Positions 7,196 to 8,791 of a stretch of 8,791 bases of DNA are shown piece after piece. The notes beneath the pieces are model-generated. The model saw only the letters and a list, made by a program, of their open reading frames with translations, did not search any database and was not told the origin of the DNA. The stretch comes from Candidatus Sulfotelmatobacter sp. (GTDB lineage: Bacteria > Acidobacteriota > Terriglobia > Terriglobales > Acidobacteriaceae). Made by a program: the position numbers and the translations under genes. The stretch is taken from contig JASHRB010000474.1 in the NCBI GenBank assembly GCA_030037575.1, positions 1 through 8,791 of the forward strand. The letters are read 5' to 3'. Position 1 is the first letter of the stretch, and the number at the start of each line of letters is the position of its first letter.

Positions 7196-7216
7196 CCAAA
7201 TTCGGTTCCAATTTGG
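7196..7216. promoter_or_regulatory. Perfect dyad upstream of queG (operator or 5'UTR hairpin)
   Basis: CCAAATT (7196-7202) and AATTTGG (7210-7216) are perfect inverted repeats around a 7-base spacer. The dyad lies 33-39 bases before the likely queG ATG starts, and 12 bases before the GTG at 7184, in the divergent gap before the gene at 7340. Its size fits a dimeric repressor site or an mRNA hairpin. I recognise no specific regulator's consensus. Confidence 0.4.
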
Positions 7217-7339
7217 CAATCAACTTCACTTTTTTGCCGGCATGAACATTTCCTTGGCTTGACCAGCGTATCGCCTTCTGCTCCCAGAGTCACGCAATCC
7301 ACCCTGCTCGTTCTCAGAAAATTGTCTCTCCCAAGAACC

Positions 7340-7837
7340 ATGAACGACGATTCCTGCCCCGTCGGGGCAACCGGTGCGGACCTCAAACTGGTCCCCGAGA
7401 ACACCCCGCCGTCCGGCGGAAGCTGGTGCGACGCCTGCGAGGAGGGCGACACCCTCGGATACAAGATCGATGATGCGCTGGTTCGAGACTTCGTTTGCCC
7501 TGCCTGGTTCGAGAGCTTCCGCAGGGAAAGGCTCGATTCACACAATCCCTTCGAGTTGATGCCCGGCGAAATATCGGAGTGTTCAACGTGGCGGCCGGTG
7601 CGCGACGGAGGCAGAAAGCCGAGCCGCGCCCGACGACGCCCTGGCATCGCGGAGCATTGGGCGGGCGGCGCGAGCGCCGCATCGTTCCCCACGAGCGGTG
7701 GATCGACAGCCGGCTGCAGCGCAAAATCGTGGGCAATGCCGGGCAACACCAACAGCCGCTTGGGTAGTGACCTTCTAATAGCGTGTTGCTGCTATTCGGC
7801 GAGGTCTGCCGCGAACTTCTCGACCAGCTTAATGTGA
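7340..7837 (+). CDS. Small hypothetical protein with four N-terminal-region cysteines
   Basis: I do not recognise the function. From ATG 7340 the product is 165 residues. The first 65 or so read as a real protein, with strongly GC-biased third positions: MNDDSCPVGATGADLKLVPE, then GGSWCDACEEGD, then YKIDDALVRDFVCPAWFESF. Cysteines at 6, 30, 33 and 53 include a CxxC pair, which could bind metal. After about residue 75 the sequence becomes Arg/Ser/Gly-rich and unlike a folded protein (GGRKPSRARRRPG, GGASAASFPTSGGSTAGCS), and the frame runs 46 bases into the convergent gene at 7792. A frameshift or degraded 3' part is therefore possible. No Shine-Dalgarno site precedes ATG 7340; an in-frame TTG at 7259 is worse. 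An overlapping reverse frame (7141-7752) is judged a shadow. The gene is moderately likely, its 3' end doubtful. Confidence 0.45.
   Translation: MNDDSCPVGATGADLKLVPENTPPSGGSWCDACEEGDTLGYKIDDALVRDFVCPAWFESFRRERLDSHNPFELMPGEISECSTWRPVRDGGRKPSRARRRPGIAEHWAGGASAASFPTSGGSTAGCSAKSWAMPGNTNSRLGSDLLIACCCYSARSAANFSTSLM
7665..7680. repeat. GC-rich palindrome GCGGCGC-GA-GCGCCGC
   Basis: A perfect 7-base inverted repeat with a 2-base centre (or a 6-base stem with a CGAG tetraloop) lies in the doubtful 3' part of the gene at 7340. There is no T-run after it on either strand, so it is not an intrinsic terminator. It may be a stable RNA hairpin or a chance feature of GC-rich DNA. Confidence 0.4.
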
Positions 7838-8452
7838 ACATCTGTCGGAAACGGGGCTTCGGAAAAATATTTCTTAGCGGTGAACAAGGCGTTGCCTCGC
7901 CGCTGGATACTAAACGGCGCTGCAACGAGAGGATTGAGGGTGTGGTCAAAGTCAAGATCGAAGTGGGTTAACTCGTACTGACGCCGTGGCCATAGGTATC
8001 GTTCTCCAGCGTCCGTCACAGCGTTCTGAAGATTGGTGAAAGCGGGATGAGCGGTAAGCAGGTTGATATCGCTATAAAAGACGATGTCGCTGATGTACTG
8101 CTTTCGCTTAATCATCTCGGCTTTGTAGGTTAGTCCCAATTCGTTCGCTCCCCACGTAAGTGCTTCGTCTAAAATTTTCTCGGATGCGGCGGTGGATGTA
8201 CTCGTATCGACGATCAACGCGCCAGTAAAGATCGTCAGCTTGATCACGTTTACGCCGTTCCATCGTTCTTCAAAGAAATTGACTCCTTTTCTCTTCATCC
8301 GTTTCCTTGAAGCTCTGCGGATATTTCTGGAATTCAGAGCGCTCGACGATCTTGTGGATCAACTCAGGGAAGAATGCCGAGCCGTGCGGATTCAGTTCCG
8401 CGCCCTCGATGTATGCCAACACTCTAGCCGGTGGCACCGACGCAAGCTGCAT
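7792..8452 (-). pseudogene. Conserved hypothetical gene with one-base frameshift
   Basis: Two overlapping reverse frames make one protein of about 219 residues. The first (8452 to 8270) reads MQLASVPPARVLAYIEGAEL... and FQKYPQSFKETDEEK, then runs out of frame to RSQFL and a stop. The second (open to 7792) resumes as GVNFFEERWNGVNVIKLTIF and continues through LTWGANELGLTYKAEMIKRK to FPTDVHIKLVEKFAADLAE. Dropping one base from the AAAAGG tract (8285-8290 on the forward strand) joins them smoothly. I recall similar full-length hypotheticals in Acidobacteriota, function unknown; no enzyme motif or signal peptide is seen. The start at ATG 8452 is supported by AAGGAGA eight bases upstream. It overlaps the upstream gene by 29 bases, suggesting coupling. 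The second part could also start at its own ATG 8298, five bases after AAGGA, so a split but expressed gene is possible. A sequencing error is equally possible. Confidence 0.7.
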
Positions 8453-8791
8453 TTGCCAGTTCTCCTTCCACGAGAAAAAGCCCGTGTTCTGGTGATGGCT
8501 GTTTCTTCGAGGCAGTTCCGCTAGCCTTTTCTAGCCAGGGGGATAAATCTGTTTCATTTGTGTTCGGCACTCCCGCCGTCAGTTCTCGATCCAAAGCCAG
8601 TTCATAAGCTGCGTCTCGCAAGTGATTTTCCAAAGCAAGTTCGTATTCAACTGCCCGTTCAATAAGCGGCAGTTCAGTGTCGAAACTATCCCCCCGCAGC
8701 TCTTGCATGTTAGTGTCTGTGGCACGATCAAGCACCTTGCTAAAAGGCACAAACCACACTTCCAACCCCACGGCCAGGCCATCTGCCAAGC
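8424..8791 (-). CDS. Hypothetical protein, N-terminus beyond window edge
   Basis: About 122 C-terminal residues are visible and the frame is open to the edge, so the gene is partial; the TTG at 8789 need not be its start. The visible part is acidic and helical: KVLDRATDTNMQEL, then PLIERAVEYELALENHLRD followed by AAYELALDRELTAG. The two YELAL segments form an imperfect tandem repeat of about 15 residues, suggesting a coiled coil or repeated helix. No signal peptide, catalytic motif or known family is recognised. It overlaps the next gene (ATG 8452) by 29 bases and probably shares its transcript. GC content here is visibly lower than in the ligD region. Other reverse frames here are less protein-like. 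Confidence 0.6.
   Translation of the reverse strand, partial: LADGLAVGLEVWFVPFSKVLDRATDTNMQELRGDSFDTELPLIERAVEYELALENHLRDAAYELALDRELTAGVPNTNETDLSPWLEKASGTASKKQPSPEHGLFLVEGELANAACVGATG
8461..8467 (-). promoter_or_regulatory. Strong ribosome binding site for ATG 8452
   Basis: AAGGAGA on the reverse strand lies eight bases before ATG 8452, inside the 3' end of the upstream gene. It fixes the start of the frameshifted gene and suggests that this gene was translated as the second of a coupled pair. Confidence 0.65.

Noticed and set aside
6036..7262. 408-codon open frame antisense to queG
   Set aside because: It mirrors a firmly identified queG and its translation is low in protein-like motifs; long antisense frames are usual in GC-rich genes.
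7141..7752. 203-codon reverse frame overlapping the 5' end of queG and the gene at 7340
   Set aside because: It overlaps the start of queG in another frame and its sequence is Ser/Pro-rich without motifs; the forward frame has the better third-position bias.

Overview
This 8.8-kb window looks like a piece of an Acidobacteriota chromosome. The inference rests on GC-rich coding sequence and on several hypothetical proteins whose sequence style I recognise from that phylum: an STN-like lone domain protein, secreted proteins of unknown function, and the family at 7792-8452. No ribosomal or other marker gene is present, so the taxonomy is inferred and not shown.

Left part, forward strand: a LigD-type end-joining repair locus. 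A 3'-phosphoesterase (PE) domain (114-881) is followed by an ATP-dependent DNA ligase domain (1109-2098). The order PE then ligase is that of Pseudomonas-type LigD, but no polymerase/primase domain and no Ku gene are visible. The two domains lie in different frames. The ligase frame becomes open exactly at a run of nine A (861-869) at the end of the PE gene, and stays open through a Pro/Ala/Ser/Thr-rich stretch that looks like an interdomain linker. This suggests one gene split by a -1 shift, which could be slippage, a real mutation or a sequence error.

Middle: a reverse-strand secreted protein of unknown function (2159-3217), convergent with ligD. A divergent forward gene (3507-4322) encodes an exported protein with an STN/secretin-N-like domain and a Gln-rich tail. 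Next is a reverse-strand exported protein (4451-5824) that I read as a permuted NlpC/P60-like papain-fold protein, with His and Asn-Cys motifs.

Right part: queG, epoxyqueuosine reductase (6087-7157, reverse), the last step of queuosine tRNA modification, has a perfect 7-7-7 dyad just upstream. A small forward gene with four cysteines in its first 53 residues (7340-7837) follows. The right end has lower GC and carries a reverse-strand pair: a partial unknown gene running off the edge (8424-8791) and, overlapping it, a conserved hypothetical gene (7792-8452) broken by a one-base frameshift. No tRNA, rRNA, CRISPR array or insertion sequence was recognised. The genes do not form one pathway; only the two ligD parts and the last two reverse genes look functionally or translationally linked.
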